Shown: in pieces, positions 6,345-12,861 of the stretch
Layout: the number at the start of each line of letters is the position of its first letter
Numbering within the stretch: the first letter of the stretch is position 1
NCBI GenBank assembly: GCA_050734915.1
Contig: JBOHUX010000040.1
Coordinates: forward strand, 1 to 16,014
Direction: 5' to 3'
Origin: JBOHUX01 sp050734915
GTDB taxonomy: Bacteria > Chloroflexota > Dormibacteria > Dormibacterales > Dormibacteraceae
Length of the DNA: 16,014 bases
The notes under the pieces: model-generated
Told to the model about the DNA's origin: nothing
Databases searched by the model: none
Seen by the model: only the letters and a program-made list of their open reading frames with translations
Program-made: the position numbers and the translations under genes

Positions 6345-7439
6345 ATGAGCTCGCTCCACGTCGCCATCGACGGCTCCGGGCTGGCCCGACCGCTGGCCGG
6401 CGTTGGCACCTACACGCGGGAGATGCTCCGCGCCATGGCGCTGGAACGGCCTCTCAACCGGATGACGGTGTTCCTGGGGCAGGCCGCCTCGGCGCCTGTG
6501 GACGAGGCGCCCATCAGGTACCGACCGGTGCCCGCCACGCGGCTCCTGGGCCGCCACCTCCGATGGCCGGCCCACATCCGCCGCGCCGGAGCCGATTGCT
6601 ACTGGGGGCCGGCGGGCCAGCTGCCACTGGGGCGGCTCGGGCTGCCGTCCGTGATCACCGTGCACGATCTCGCCATCTACCTCGAACCGGGCTGGTTCCC
6701 CGCCCGTCAGCCGCTCAGCACCCGTCTGGTGGTGCCGCGCTCGATCCGGCGCGCCAGCCGGATCGTGGCCGTCTCCGAGAACACGGCGCGGGACCTGAGC
6801 CGGATCTTCGGTGTCGAACCCGGGCGCATGGAGGTCGTTCCCCACGGGGTGGGGGCGGCGTTCCGGCCGCTCGATCCGGAACGGCAGGCGGCGGCTCGCG
6901 CCCGCTTCCAACTGCCGGAGCGCTTCATCCTCTTCGTGGGCACGATCGAGCCGCGCAAGAATCTCGACACGCTGCTCTCAGCCTGGGCCATGATGCGGGA
7001 CCGGCCCGCGCTGGTCGTCGCCGGCGGCTGGGGTTGGCGGTTCGAGGAGACGCGGGCCCGGATCGCGCGGCTGGGCGACCAGGTGCACCTCCTGGGGGAG
7101 GTGGCGGCGGCCGACCTTCCACTCCTCTACAATCTCGCCGCCTGCCTCGCCCATCCCGCCTGGTATGAGGGTTTCGGCCTCACCGCACTGGAGGCGATGG
7201 CCTGCGGCGTCCCTGTGATCGCGTCGGATCGCGCCTCGCTTCCAGAGGTGGTGGGCGACGCCGGGCTCCTGGTTCCGCCCGACGAACCCGAGAGGTGGCG
7301 GGAGGCGCTGGAGAGGGTTCTGCGGGAGCCGGAAGTCGCCTCCGACCTGCGGCGCCGGGGCATCCTGAGGGCGGCCGAGTTCACCTGGACCACGGCGGCC
7401 GCCCGCGTCTGGCGGGCCCTCGAGCGCGTCACTGGATGA
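6345..7439 (+). CDS. Glycosyltransferase family 4 (GT-B fold)
   Basis: A retaining GT4 enzyme that moves a sugar from a nucleotide donor to an unidentified acceptor, probably at the inner face of the membrane. 364 residues. The N-terminal acceptor domain starts with LHVAIDGSGLARPLAGVGTYTREML, includes the Gly-rich loop and VITVHDLAIY, and continues to RIVAVSENTARDL. The C-terminal donor domain carries GTIEPRKNL (RKN at 204-206) and EGFGLTALEAMACGVPVIAS, with the conserved first Glu at about 275. ATG 6345 is chosen because the conserved strand begins right after it. GTG 6306 would add 13 residues that look unlike the family and has only a weak ribosome site. Its stop overlaps by 11 bp the stop of the convergent minus-strand glycosyltransferase. 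Confidence 0.9.
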   Translation: MSSLHVAIDGSGLARPLAGVGTYTREMLRAMALERPLNRMTVFLGQAASAPVDEAPIRYRPVPATRLLGRHLRWPAHIRRAGADCYWGPAGQLPLGRLGLPSVITVHDLAIYLEPGWFPARQPLSTRLVVPRSIRRASRIVAVSENTARDLSRIFGVEPGRMEVVPHGVGAAFRPLDPERQAAARARFQLPERFILFVGTIEPRKNLDTLLSAWAMMRDRPALVVAGGWGWRFEETRARIARLGDQVHLLGEVAAADLPLLYNLAACLAHPAWYEGFGLTALEAMACGVPVIASDRASLPEVVGDAGLLVPPDEPERWREALERVLREPEVASDLRRRGILRAAEFTWTTAAARVWRALERVTG

Positions 7440-8514
7440 GGCTCCGAATGACCTCGGCGATCCTTCCGACGCACCGGTCCCATGTGAAGAGCGCCGCCCG
7501 CTCCCGGCCGGCGGTGACCAGTCGCGCCCTGAGGCCGGCGTCGCCGAGCAGTCGCTCCAGCTGCGCGGACAGGGCGGCGGCGTCGCCGGGGTCGTCCACG
7601 TAGAGGGCGGCCTCGCCGGCCACCTCGGGAAGTGAGGAGATCCGCACGGTGACGACCGGCAGCCCCCGACCCATCGCCTCCAGCACGGGGAAGCCGAACC
7701 CCTCGTGCAGGCTCGGGAACACCAGGGCCGAGGCCTGCCGGTAGAGGATCTCGCGGTCCTCGTCGTCCACGCGGCCGAGCAGGCGGCAGCGCGGGGACCG
7801 TCCCAGCTTGCCTCCGAGGACGGGATCGCTCACCGACCCCGCGCACACCAGGAGCAGGTCGGGGATCCGTTCCACGGCGCCCAGCGCGGCGAGTTGGTTC
7901 TTGCGCGCCTCGACCCGGCCGACGTGGAGCGCGAAGGGCCGGTCGATGCCGAGGGCGCGCAGCCGGCCGGCGTCGCCCTCCCCGGACGGGGGCTCGCCAC
8001 CATCCGGTGGGGGTTCGCCCCCACCCGGCGGGATGACTACGATCCGGCGGGGGTCGATCCCGTGCATCGAGACCAGGTCCTGGCGGGTCGCCTCCGAAAC
8101 CGCGATCAGCGTCGGACAGACCCGTTCCGCCCACCTCGTGGTGGCTCGCAGGTAGGCGCGGGCGGCGCCCCCGTAGGCGCCTGGATAGCGCTCGAAGGCG
8201 AGGTCGTGGACCACCGTCAGTGCCGGGGCGGGACACCAGAAGGGGATCACGTGCGCGGGCGCGAAGAAGAGCCGAGGGCGCCGGCGGACCAGCTCCAGGG
8301 GAAGCCGGGCCTGGGACCAGAGGCGAGGGAAGGGCATGACGAAGAGGTCCAGTCCCAGCCCGGGTGCCGGTCGGGGCGAGTAGAAGGCCCAGTCGATTCC
8401 GGGACCGGCGGCCGGCAGCCGCCGGCTGACCTCCCGCGCATAGAGCTCGGTCCCGGTCGCCGCCCGGCGGGCGGCCGGCCCGGCGTCCACGGCCACCAGC
8501 GGCCGCGGGCTCAC
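7429..8514 (-). CDS. Glycosyltransferase family 4 (GT-B fold)
   Basis: A 361-residue retaining GT4. Seen: VAVDAGPAARRAATGTELYAREV (7-29) with the N-terminal loop, LTVVHDLAFERYPG (99-112), LIAVSEATRQDL (136-147), HVGRVEARKNQLAAL (197-211) and LHEGFGFPVLEAMGRGLPVV (269-288), the usual donor-site motif with EX7E. A Pro/Gly/Glu linker, GGGEPPPDGGEPPSGEGD (164-181), interrupts the segment between the two domains and is encoded by a 21-bp tandem repeat. GTG 8514 is chosen because it overlaps the stop of the upstream gene in a GTGA arrangement, indicating translational coupling. Longer frames upstream overlap that gene and lack family similarity. Donor and acceptor cannot be told from sequence. Confidence 0.9.
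   Translation of the reverse strand: MSPRPLVAVDAGPAARRAATGTELYAREVSRRLPAAGPGIDWAFYSPRPAPGLGLDLFVMPFPRLWSQARLPLELVRRRPRLFFAPAHVIPFWCPAPALTVVHDLAFERYPGAYGGAARAYLRATTRWAERVCPTLIAVSEATRQDLVSMHGIDPRRIVVIPPGGGEPPPDGGEPPSGEGDAGRLRALGIDRPFALHVGRVEARKNQLAALGAVERIPDLLLVCAGSVSDPVLGGKLGRSPRCRLLGRVDDEDREILYRQASALVFPSLHEGFGFPVLEAMGRGLPVVTVRISSLPEVAGEAALYVDDPGDAAALSAQLERLLGDAGLRARLVTAGRERAALFTWDRCVGRIAEVIRSLIQ
7987..8028 (-). repeat. 21-bp tandem duplication and hairpin in the GT4 linker
   Basis: Units 7987-8007 and 8008-8028 match at 17 of 21 positions. On the minus strand they encode the repeated peptide GEPPPDG/GEPPSG. The second unit with its 5' neighbour forms a perfect 7-bp stem, GTGGGGG (8007-8013) and CCCCCAC (8018-8024), around a 4-base loop. 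It lies in a flexible interdomain linker, where repeat expansion is tolerated. Confidence 0.7.
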
Positions 8515-9557
8515 GTCACCGCCCCCGGACCGCGCTCGGGACGGGGGAGGAGATGAGGGGCGAGGGCCCGAGCCGATGCCTCGGCGCTGAAGGCCACCGC
8601 GAGCTCCCGGCAGCGGCCGGCGAAGCCGGAGCGGACCTCGGGCTGGGTGGCGAGCAGGATCAGGGCCGCCGTCCAGGCCGTCTCCTCGCCAAGATCGAGG
8701 ACCAGTCCCGCGCCGGCCACCACCTCGGGCAGGGCGCCGGACGCCCCCACGATGGGTGGCGTGCCGCAGGCCATGGCCTCGATCACGCTGAGCGCCGAGC
8801 CCTCGTGGAGGCCGGCGTGGAGGAAGGCGACCGCGCCCGACAGAAGAGCCGGCATCCGTCCTCGCGGGATCCTGCCGATGCCGACGACGCCGGCGGGAGC
8901 TCGGCGGGGCGGTTGCATGCCGGCCACCACCAGCCCGACCCCGGCGCCCAGCCGCGACTCCGCCGCCGCCCAGACGCGGAGCAGCAGGTCCAGGTTTCGG
9001 GAGGGCAGGGCACGGCCGGCGATCAGGAAGTAGCGGTCCGGGATCCCGAGCTCGGCCCGGAGCGCCGCCGTGCCCTTCCGGGGCGCCCTCTGGAACCAAC
9101 CGGGCAGGCCGGGTGGCACCAGCGCCAGGCGGGCGGCGGGAACGCGCAGGTAGCGTTCGAGGCTGTCAGCGACGAAGCGGGAGGGGGCGATCAGGACCGA
9201 GGCCTGCCGGCTCGCCCACGAGACCGACCAGTTGCGCCTGGCCCAGCCGGCCAGGCCGAGGCCCCGGCGCGCGAGCAGATGGGCCACGTCCGGGACGGCG
9301 ACCACGCTGTGCACCCCCCGAGGTGGCCCCCCGCCGTCGAGCCTGAGCACCGCGTCCGGGGCGGGCTCGGCGTCGCCCCGCCTCCACCCGGGGCCGTGGA
9401 CGGTGACGGTGCCGGCCGGCAGCAGCGGGGGTAGCGCCTCGGCCAGGGCGGTGGCGTAGGCGAAGGGACCGGGGGCGGACTCCTCGTCGATGCGGCTGAG
9501 CTCGATCAGGATGTGCGGCCCGCGCCGCCGGGCGTCGAGCGACGGCCGCCGGCTCAT
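8511..9557 (-). CDS. Glycosyltransferase family 4 (GT-B fold), divergent donor site
   Basis: A 348-residue GT4-like protein and the first gene of a two-gene minus-strand operon. Seen: HILIELSRIDEESAPGPFAY (15-34), SVVAVPDVAHLL (84-95), VLIAPSRFVADSLERYL (121-137), YFLIAGRALPSRNLDLLL (176-193) and LHEGSALSVIEAMACGTPPI (250-269). SRN replaces the usual RKN, so the Lys that contacts the donor phosphate in many GT4 enzymes is missing at that exact place; nearby residues may compensate. Otherwise the EX7E-type motif and overall length are normal. ATG 9557 is chosen because the sequence before it is Arg-rich and unlike the family, although the nearest AGGAGG-like site is more than 20 nt upstream. 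The divergent gene starts 68 bases away. Confidence 0.87.
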   Translation of the reverse strand: MSRRPSLDARRRGPHILIELSRIDEESAPGPFAYATALAEALPPLLPAGTVTVHGPGWRRGDAEPAPDAVLRLDGGGPPRGVHSVVAVPDVAHLLARRGLGLAGWARRNWSVSWASRQASVLIAPSRFVADSLERYLRVPAARLALVPPGLPGWFQRAPRKGTAALRAELGIPDRYFLIAGRALPSRNLDLLLRVWAAAESRLGAGVGLVVAGMQPPRRAPAGVVGIGRIPRGRMPALLSGAVAFLHAGLHEGSALSVIEAMACGTPPIVGASGALPEVVAGAGLVLDLGEETAWTAALILLATQPEVRSGFAGRCRELAVAFSAEASARALAPHLLPRPERGPGAVT

Positions 9558-9611
9558 CGCCGGTCGGGGCGCCCTTGTTCGCCTCCTTCTCGCACCACCC
9601 TTCTCGCCGAT

Positions 9612-9617
9612 GATAAT
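9612..9617 (+). promoter_or_regulatory. -10-like GATAAT upstream of the GT26 gene; possible bidirectional promoter
   Basis: GATAAT, within ATGATAATCA, is the only AT-rich spot in the 68-bp gap between two divergent genes. It ends 8 nt before the GTG at 9626, so a transcript started by it would begin at or near the start codon. The near-palindromic TGATAATCA also presents an ATTATCAT-like element to the minus strand. No good -35 is visible for either direction. Confidence 0.4.
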
Positions 9618-9625
9618 CAGCCGTC

Positions 9626-10360
9626 GTGGGCTCCTCCGCGGTCCGGATCCTCGGCGTCCGCGTGGACTGCCTCGACATGGCCGTCGCCCTGGCTCGAATC
9701 GAGGCACTGGTCGACGCCCAGGAAAGTGCCCTGGTCGCCACGGTCAACCCCGAGCTCGTCATGCGTGCGTGCGCCGACCCCGGCTTCGCGGCGGTGCTGG
9801 AGTCGGCGGCGCTGTGCCTGCCCGACGGGGCCGGCGTGGTGTGGGCGGCCCGCCGGCGCGGATGCGCCATCCGCGAACGGGTGACGGGGACCGACCTGGT
9901 GCCGGCCCTCGCCGCCCTCTGCGCGCGGCGCGGGTGGCCGGTCTTCCTCCTCGGCGCCGGCCCCGGAGTGGCCGAGTTGGCGGCCGCGCGCCTGATCTCG
10001 AGCAGCCCGGGCCTGCGGGTGGCGGGCGTCCACTCCGGCTCACCGTCAGCCGCGGATGACCCTCGTAGCCTGGGCAAGATCGTGGCGGCTCGCCCCAAGG
10101 TCCTGCTCGTCGCCTACGGCGCCCCCCACCAGGAGCTCTGGATCGCCCGCCATCGCGAGCGGCTCGGCGTCCCGGTGGCGATCGGCGTCGGCGGGGCGTT
10201 CGACTTTCTCTCCGGCCGTGTCCCGCGGGCGCCCGCGTGGATGCGCCAGGCGGGCCTGGAATGGGCGTTCCGCCTCGCGCGCCAGCCCTGGCGGGCGCGC
10301 CGGATGGCGGTCCTCCCGGTCTTCGCTCTCCGGGTTCTGCGGGAGGGCGGCCTCTTATGA
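9626..10360 (+). CDS. WecG/TagA/CpsF family glycosyltransferase (GT26)
   Basis: A 244-residue GT26 enzyme. Family members add ManNAc (TagA) or ManNAcA (WecG) to an undecaprenyl-diphosphate-linked sugar, the second step of teichoic acid or enterobacterial common antigen assembly. Seen: the N-terminal ILGVRVDCLDMAVAL, ATVNPELVMRA (38-48), LPDGAGVVWAARRRG (65-79) with the catalytic Asp at about 67, GTDLVPAL, YGAPHQELWI (164-173), IGVGGAFDFLSG (186-197), RAPAWMRQAGLEWAFRL (201-217) and the C-terminal Arg cluster implicated in membrane binding. GTG 9626 gives the full family N-terminus and has no ribosome site. The gene is divergent from the GT4 pair and 9 bases upstream of the GT2 gene. The exact sugar is not predictable. 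Confidence 0.93.
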   Translation: MGSSAVRILGVRVDCLDMAVALARIEALVDAQESALVATVNPELVMRACADPGFAAVLESAALCLPDGAGVVWAARRRGCAIRERVTGTDLVPALAALCARRGWPVFLLGAGPGVAELAAARLISSSPGLRVAGVHSGSPSAADDPRSLGKIVAARPKVLLVAYGAPHQELWIARHRERLGVPVAIGVGGAFDFLSGRVPRAPAWMRQAGLEWAFRLARQPWRARRMAVLPVFALRVLREGGLL

Positions 10361-10361
10361 T
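10356..10361 (+). promoter_or_regulatory. Possible -10 element (TATGAT) overlapping the GT26 stop codon
   Basis: TATGAT overlaps the stop codon of the preceding gene and ends 8 nt before the GTG at 10370, the same geometry as the GATAAT element ahead of the GT26 gene. It could give a leaderless transcript for the GT2 gene. Read-through from upstream is equally possible. Confidence 0.35.
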
Positions 10362-10369
10362 TGGGCGCC

Positions 10370-11083
10370 GTGACTCCACCGGTCCAGCTCTCGGTCGTCA
10401 TCCCCGCCTACAACGAGGAGGAGCGCCTTCCCGGCACCCTGGCGGCGATCCACCCCTATCTGTCGTCCCGTGGCGGCTCGTTCGAGGTGGTGCTGGCCGA
10501 CGACGGGAGCGGGGACGGGACACCGGCGGTGATGCGGGCGGCGGCGGGCGAGCATCCGTACATCCACGTCGTGACACTGCCCCGGAATCGCGGCAAGGGC
10601 CGGGCCATCGCGGCCGGCGTGGCGCTCACCACCGGCGAGCGGGTCCTCATCTCGGATGCCGACCTCTCGACGCCGATCGAGGAGCTGGCCAAGCTGGAGA
10701 CCGCCCTCGAGCTTGGCGCCGGCATCGCCATCGCCTCCCGCGCCCTGCCCGGCTCCGAGATCGAGGTCCACCAGCCCGGCCACCGGGTGATGATGGGGAA
10801 GTCCTTCAACCTGGTCGTTCGCGCGCTGCTGCTGCCCGGTATCAAGGACACCCAATGCGGCTTCAAGCTCTTCCGCGGCGAGGACGCCCGCCGTCTCTTC
10901 GGGCAGCTCCGGACCGAGGGCTTCGCCTACGACGTGGAGGTGCTCTGGCGGGCTCGACGAGAGGGCCGGACGATCGTGGAGGTGCCCGTGCGCTGGCTTC
11001 ACTCCACGCCCACCCGGGTCGTCGCCGGGCGCCACGCACTGGACATGCTGAAGGACGTTCTCAAGCTCCGGATCGGCCTCTAA
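10370..11083 (+). CDS. GT2 polyprenyl-phosphate glycosyltransferase (ALG5/DPM1-like)
   Basis: A 237-residue GT-A-fold inverting glycosyltransferase. Motifs: LSVVIPAYNEEERLPGTL (5-22), the nucleotide-binding VVLADDGSGDGT, NRGKGRAIAAG, ISDADLSTPIEEL (the DxD-type metal site), then DTQCGFKLFRGEDARRLF and GFAYDVEVLWRARREG, characteristic of dolichyl/polyprenyl-phosphate glucosyl- and mannosyltransferases. No C-terminal membrane anchor is present. It probably makes a polyprenyl-phosphate hexose that serves as donor for membrane GT-C enzymes, two candidates for which follow. GTG 10370 gives a normal N-terminus; TTG 10361 would add three residues. Neither has a clear ribosome site. Confidence 0.9.
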   Translation: MTPPVQLSVVIPAYNEEERLPGTLAAIHPYLSSRGGSFEVVLADDGSGDGTPAVMRAAAGEHPYIHVVTLPRNRGKGRAIAAGVALTTGERVLISDADLSTPIEELAKLETALELGAGIAIASRALPGSEIEVHQPGHRVMMGKSFNLVVRALLLPGIKDTQCGFKLFRGEDARRLFGQLRTEGFAYDVEVLWRARREGRTIVEVPVRWLHSTPTRVVAGRHALDMLKDVLKLRIGL

Positions 11084-11205
11084 GGTACTGGCAGCCCGGT
11101 CCCCGGCCGGGAGATTTGGAGCCCGAAACCGTTTGATGAGGCGATGGTCCCCCAGCGGTCCCCAGCCGCGAGCGATTCCCGGCGCCCCCGCCTGATCTGA
11201 CGGGA
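11084..11205. other. 122-bp intergenic gap
   Basis: No convincing gene lies here. CCCGG (11095-11099) and CCGGG (11107-11111) could form a short hairpin after the GT2 gene. GGTCCCCCAGC (11146-11156) and GGTCCCCAGC (11157-11166) form a near-perfect short tandem repeat. No clear promoter was identified. Confidence 0.5.
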
Positions 11206-12816
11206 ATGGCTGTCGCCACCGCCGAGCCGCGAGCTCAGCTCCGGGCCTGGGTCTCGCGATCGTGGCCCTCGCCGCTGCCGCGCGTGCCGCTGCTGCCGCT
11301 CGGGCTCGCCGCCGCGGTGGTGGTCGTGACCTCGATCCCCTATCTTCACGCGTATCTGACGCAGCCGCACGGGCGCGTCTTCATGGGCTTCTTCTTCCTC
11401 GGCGACGACGCCAACACGTACCTGGCCAAGATGCGGGAGGGCTGGCAGGGATCGTGGCTGTGGACCAACCACTACACGACCGAGCCGAGCCCGGGGGCGT
11501 ACTTCTTCACCTTCTGGCTGGCCCTCGGGCACATCGCGGCGCTGACGCACCTCTCTTTGATGGCCACCTTCCAGGCGGCCAGGATCGCCGGAGCGGTGGC
11601 GCTTCTGGCGGCGGCCTGGAAGTTCATCGAGCACTTCGTCGCCGACCCCCGGGCGCGCCGGTTCGCGATCATGCTCTGCGCCTTCGGTCTCGGCTGGGGC
11701 TATCTGATCCAGGCCCTCGGCCATCCCCTGATCCTCGGTGTCCGGAGCGACACGCTGGACTGGCGCATGCCCGAGCTGACGGCCTTCTATTCGACCCTCT
11801 CTCTGCCGCACTTCATCTGGGCGGCCGCCTTCCAGGCCGCGGGCGTGGTGCTGACGCTGAGGGCGGTGGAGCGCGGGAGCCTGCGGTGGGGCCTCCTGGC
11901 CGGGCTCGCCTGGGCGGGCGAGGCGTCGATCCACGCGCAGATGCCGATCCTGCTCGGGGGGGCGACGGTGGCGGCGCTGCTCTTCCGGCCGCCCTCTCGG
12001 CGGGGGCTGGCCGCGGCGGTGCTGGCCTTCGCGATCCCCGCCCCCTACATCGTGTACTCCTACCTGGGGTACCTCACCAGCCCGGAGGTGGCGCGCTGGA
12101 GCGCCGACTGGCGCAACGGGGCCGACCCGGAGGCGATCAGCCTGGCGCTGGCGCTGGGCCCCCCGCTGCTCCTGTCGCTGTTCGCCATCCCGGGTGTGAT
12201 CCGCCGCCGGTCCCGCGCGGACGTCCTGCTGATCGCCTGGTTGGTCCTGGTGGTGGTGATCATGTGGGCGCCGACCCCGGCCGCGCACCTGCGGCGCCGG
12301 TTCCTGGACGGCATCTACCTGCCGCTGGTGGTGTACGCGGCCCGCGGCATGTACGAGCAGATCGTGCCCTGGCTGCGCCGCGCCCGCGCGCGCCGGCTGG
12401 TTCCGTTCGCATACGTGGTCATGGCCTCGATCGGGAGCGCGATCCTGATCCTGGCGCCGCTCCGGCTCAGCGACCAGCCGCAGTACTCGCTCGCCCGCCC
12501 GCAGTTCCAGGCCATGACGTGGCTGGCGCGCCAGCCCGCCGGCGTCGTGCTCTCCTCGCCCTCGATCGGGCTCCTCCTGCCCGCCTACACGCCCGACACC
12601 GTCTACGTGGGCCAGTACAGCGAGACCTACCACTACTTCCAGAAGGGACCGCTGGCCTACCGGCTGCTGACGGGGCGCCAGGCCGTGGCTCCGTTCGTCG
12701 CCTCCAACCACGTCCGCTACGTGTTCTGGACCGACGAGTTCGGGGGCCTTCCCCCCTCGGGCCTGGGCGCGCCCGCCTACACGGGGTCCGGGGTCCGCGT
12801 CTACCGGATGTACTGA
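11206..12816 (+). CDS. Multi-spanning membrane protein, probable GT-C-type glycosyltransferase
   Basis: A 536-residue integral membrane protein of about 10-12 hydrophobic helices. The first helix (about 29-50) is followed by FFLGDDANTYLAKMREG, with acidic residues at 67-68 in the first outer loop. This is the topology of GT-C enzymes such as ArnT/PMT-like proteins, which take sugar from a polyprenyl-phosphate. Several loops contain the WTNHYTTEP and ADWRNGADPEA segments, and the last ~110 residues form a soluble domain ending VFWTDEFGG...VRVYRMY, resembling the C-terminal domain of many uncharacterised GT-C proteins. ATG 11206 has a weak GGGA ribosome site. It follows the GT2 gene by 122 bases, so a donor/acceptor partnership is plausible. 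The specific reaction is unknown, and I recognise no named family. Confidence 0.8.
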   Translation: MAVATAEPRAQLRAWVSRSWPSPLPRVPLLPLGLAAAVVVVTSIPYLHAYLTQPHGRVFMGFFFLGDDANTYLAKMREGWQGSWLWTNHYTTEPSPGAYFFTFWLALGHIAALTHLSLMATFQAARIAGAVALLAAAWKFIEHFVADPRARRFAIMLCAFGLGWGYLIQALGHPLILGVRSDTLDWRMPELTAFYSTLSLPHFIWAAAFQAAGVVLTLRAVERGSLRWGLLAGLAWAGEASIHAQMPILLGGATVAALLFRPPSRRGLAAAVLAFAIPAPYIVYSYLGYLTSPEVARWSADWRNGADPEAISLALALGPPLLLSLFAIPGVIRRRSRADVLLIAWLVLVVVIMWAPTPAAHLRRRFLDGIYLPLVVYAARGMYEQIVPWLRRARARRLVPFAYVVMASIGSAILILAPLRLSDQPQYSLARPQFQAMTWLARQPAGVVLSSPSIGLLLPAYTPDTVYVGQYSETYHYFQKGPLAYRLLTGRQAVAPFVASNHVRYVFWTDEFGGLPPSGLGAPAYTGSGVRVYRMY

Positions 12817-12818
12817 CC

Positions 12819-12839
12819 GCGGGGGCCGCCCGGCCCCGC
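12819..12839. terminator. GC hairpin between convergent membrane-protein genes
   Basis: GGGGCC (12822-12827) and GGCCCC (12832-12837) form a stem around GCCC, extendable by GC/GC at 12819-12820 and 12838-12839 with one bulged G. It sits in the 45-bp gap between two stop codons facing each other, the place expected for a bidirectional terminator. No T-run is present on either strand, so efficiency is uncertain. Confidence 0.5.
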
Positions 12840-12861
12840 CGTGTTCAGAGGATGACCGCCG

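Noticed and set aside
8515..9099. N-terminal extension of the minus-strand GT4 gene upstream of 8514
   Set aside because: The extension overlaps the preceding GT4 gene in another frame and is Arg/Gly/Pro-rich; the GTGA overlap gives a clean coupled start at 8514.
11095..11111. Short hairpin CCCGG/CCGGG after the GT2 gene as a terminator
   Set aside because: The stem is only 5 bp and no T-run follows; in GC-rich sequence such stems are expected by chance.
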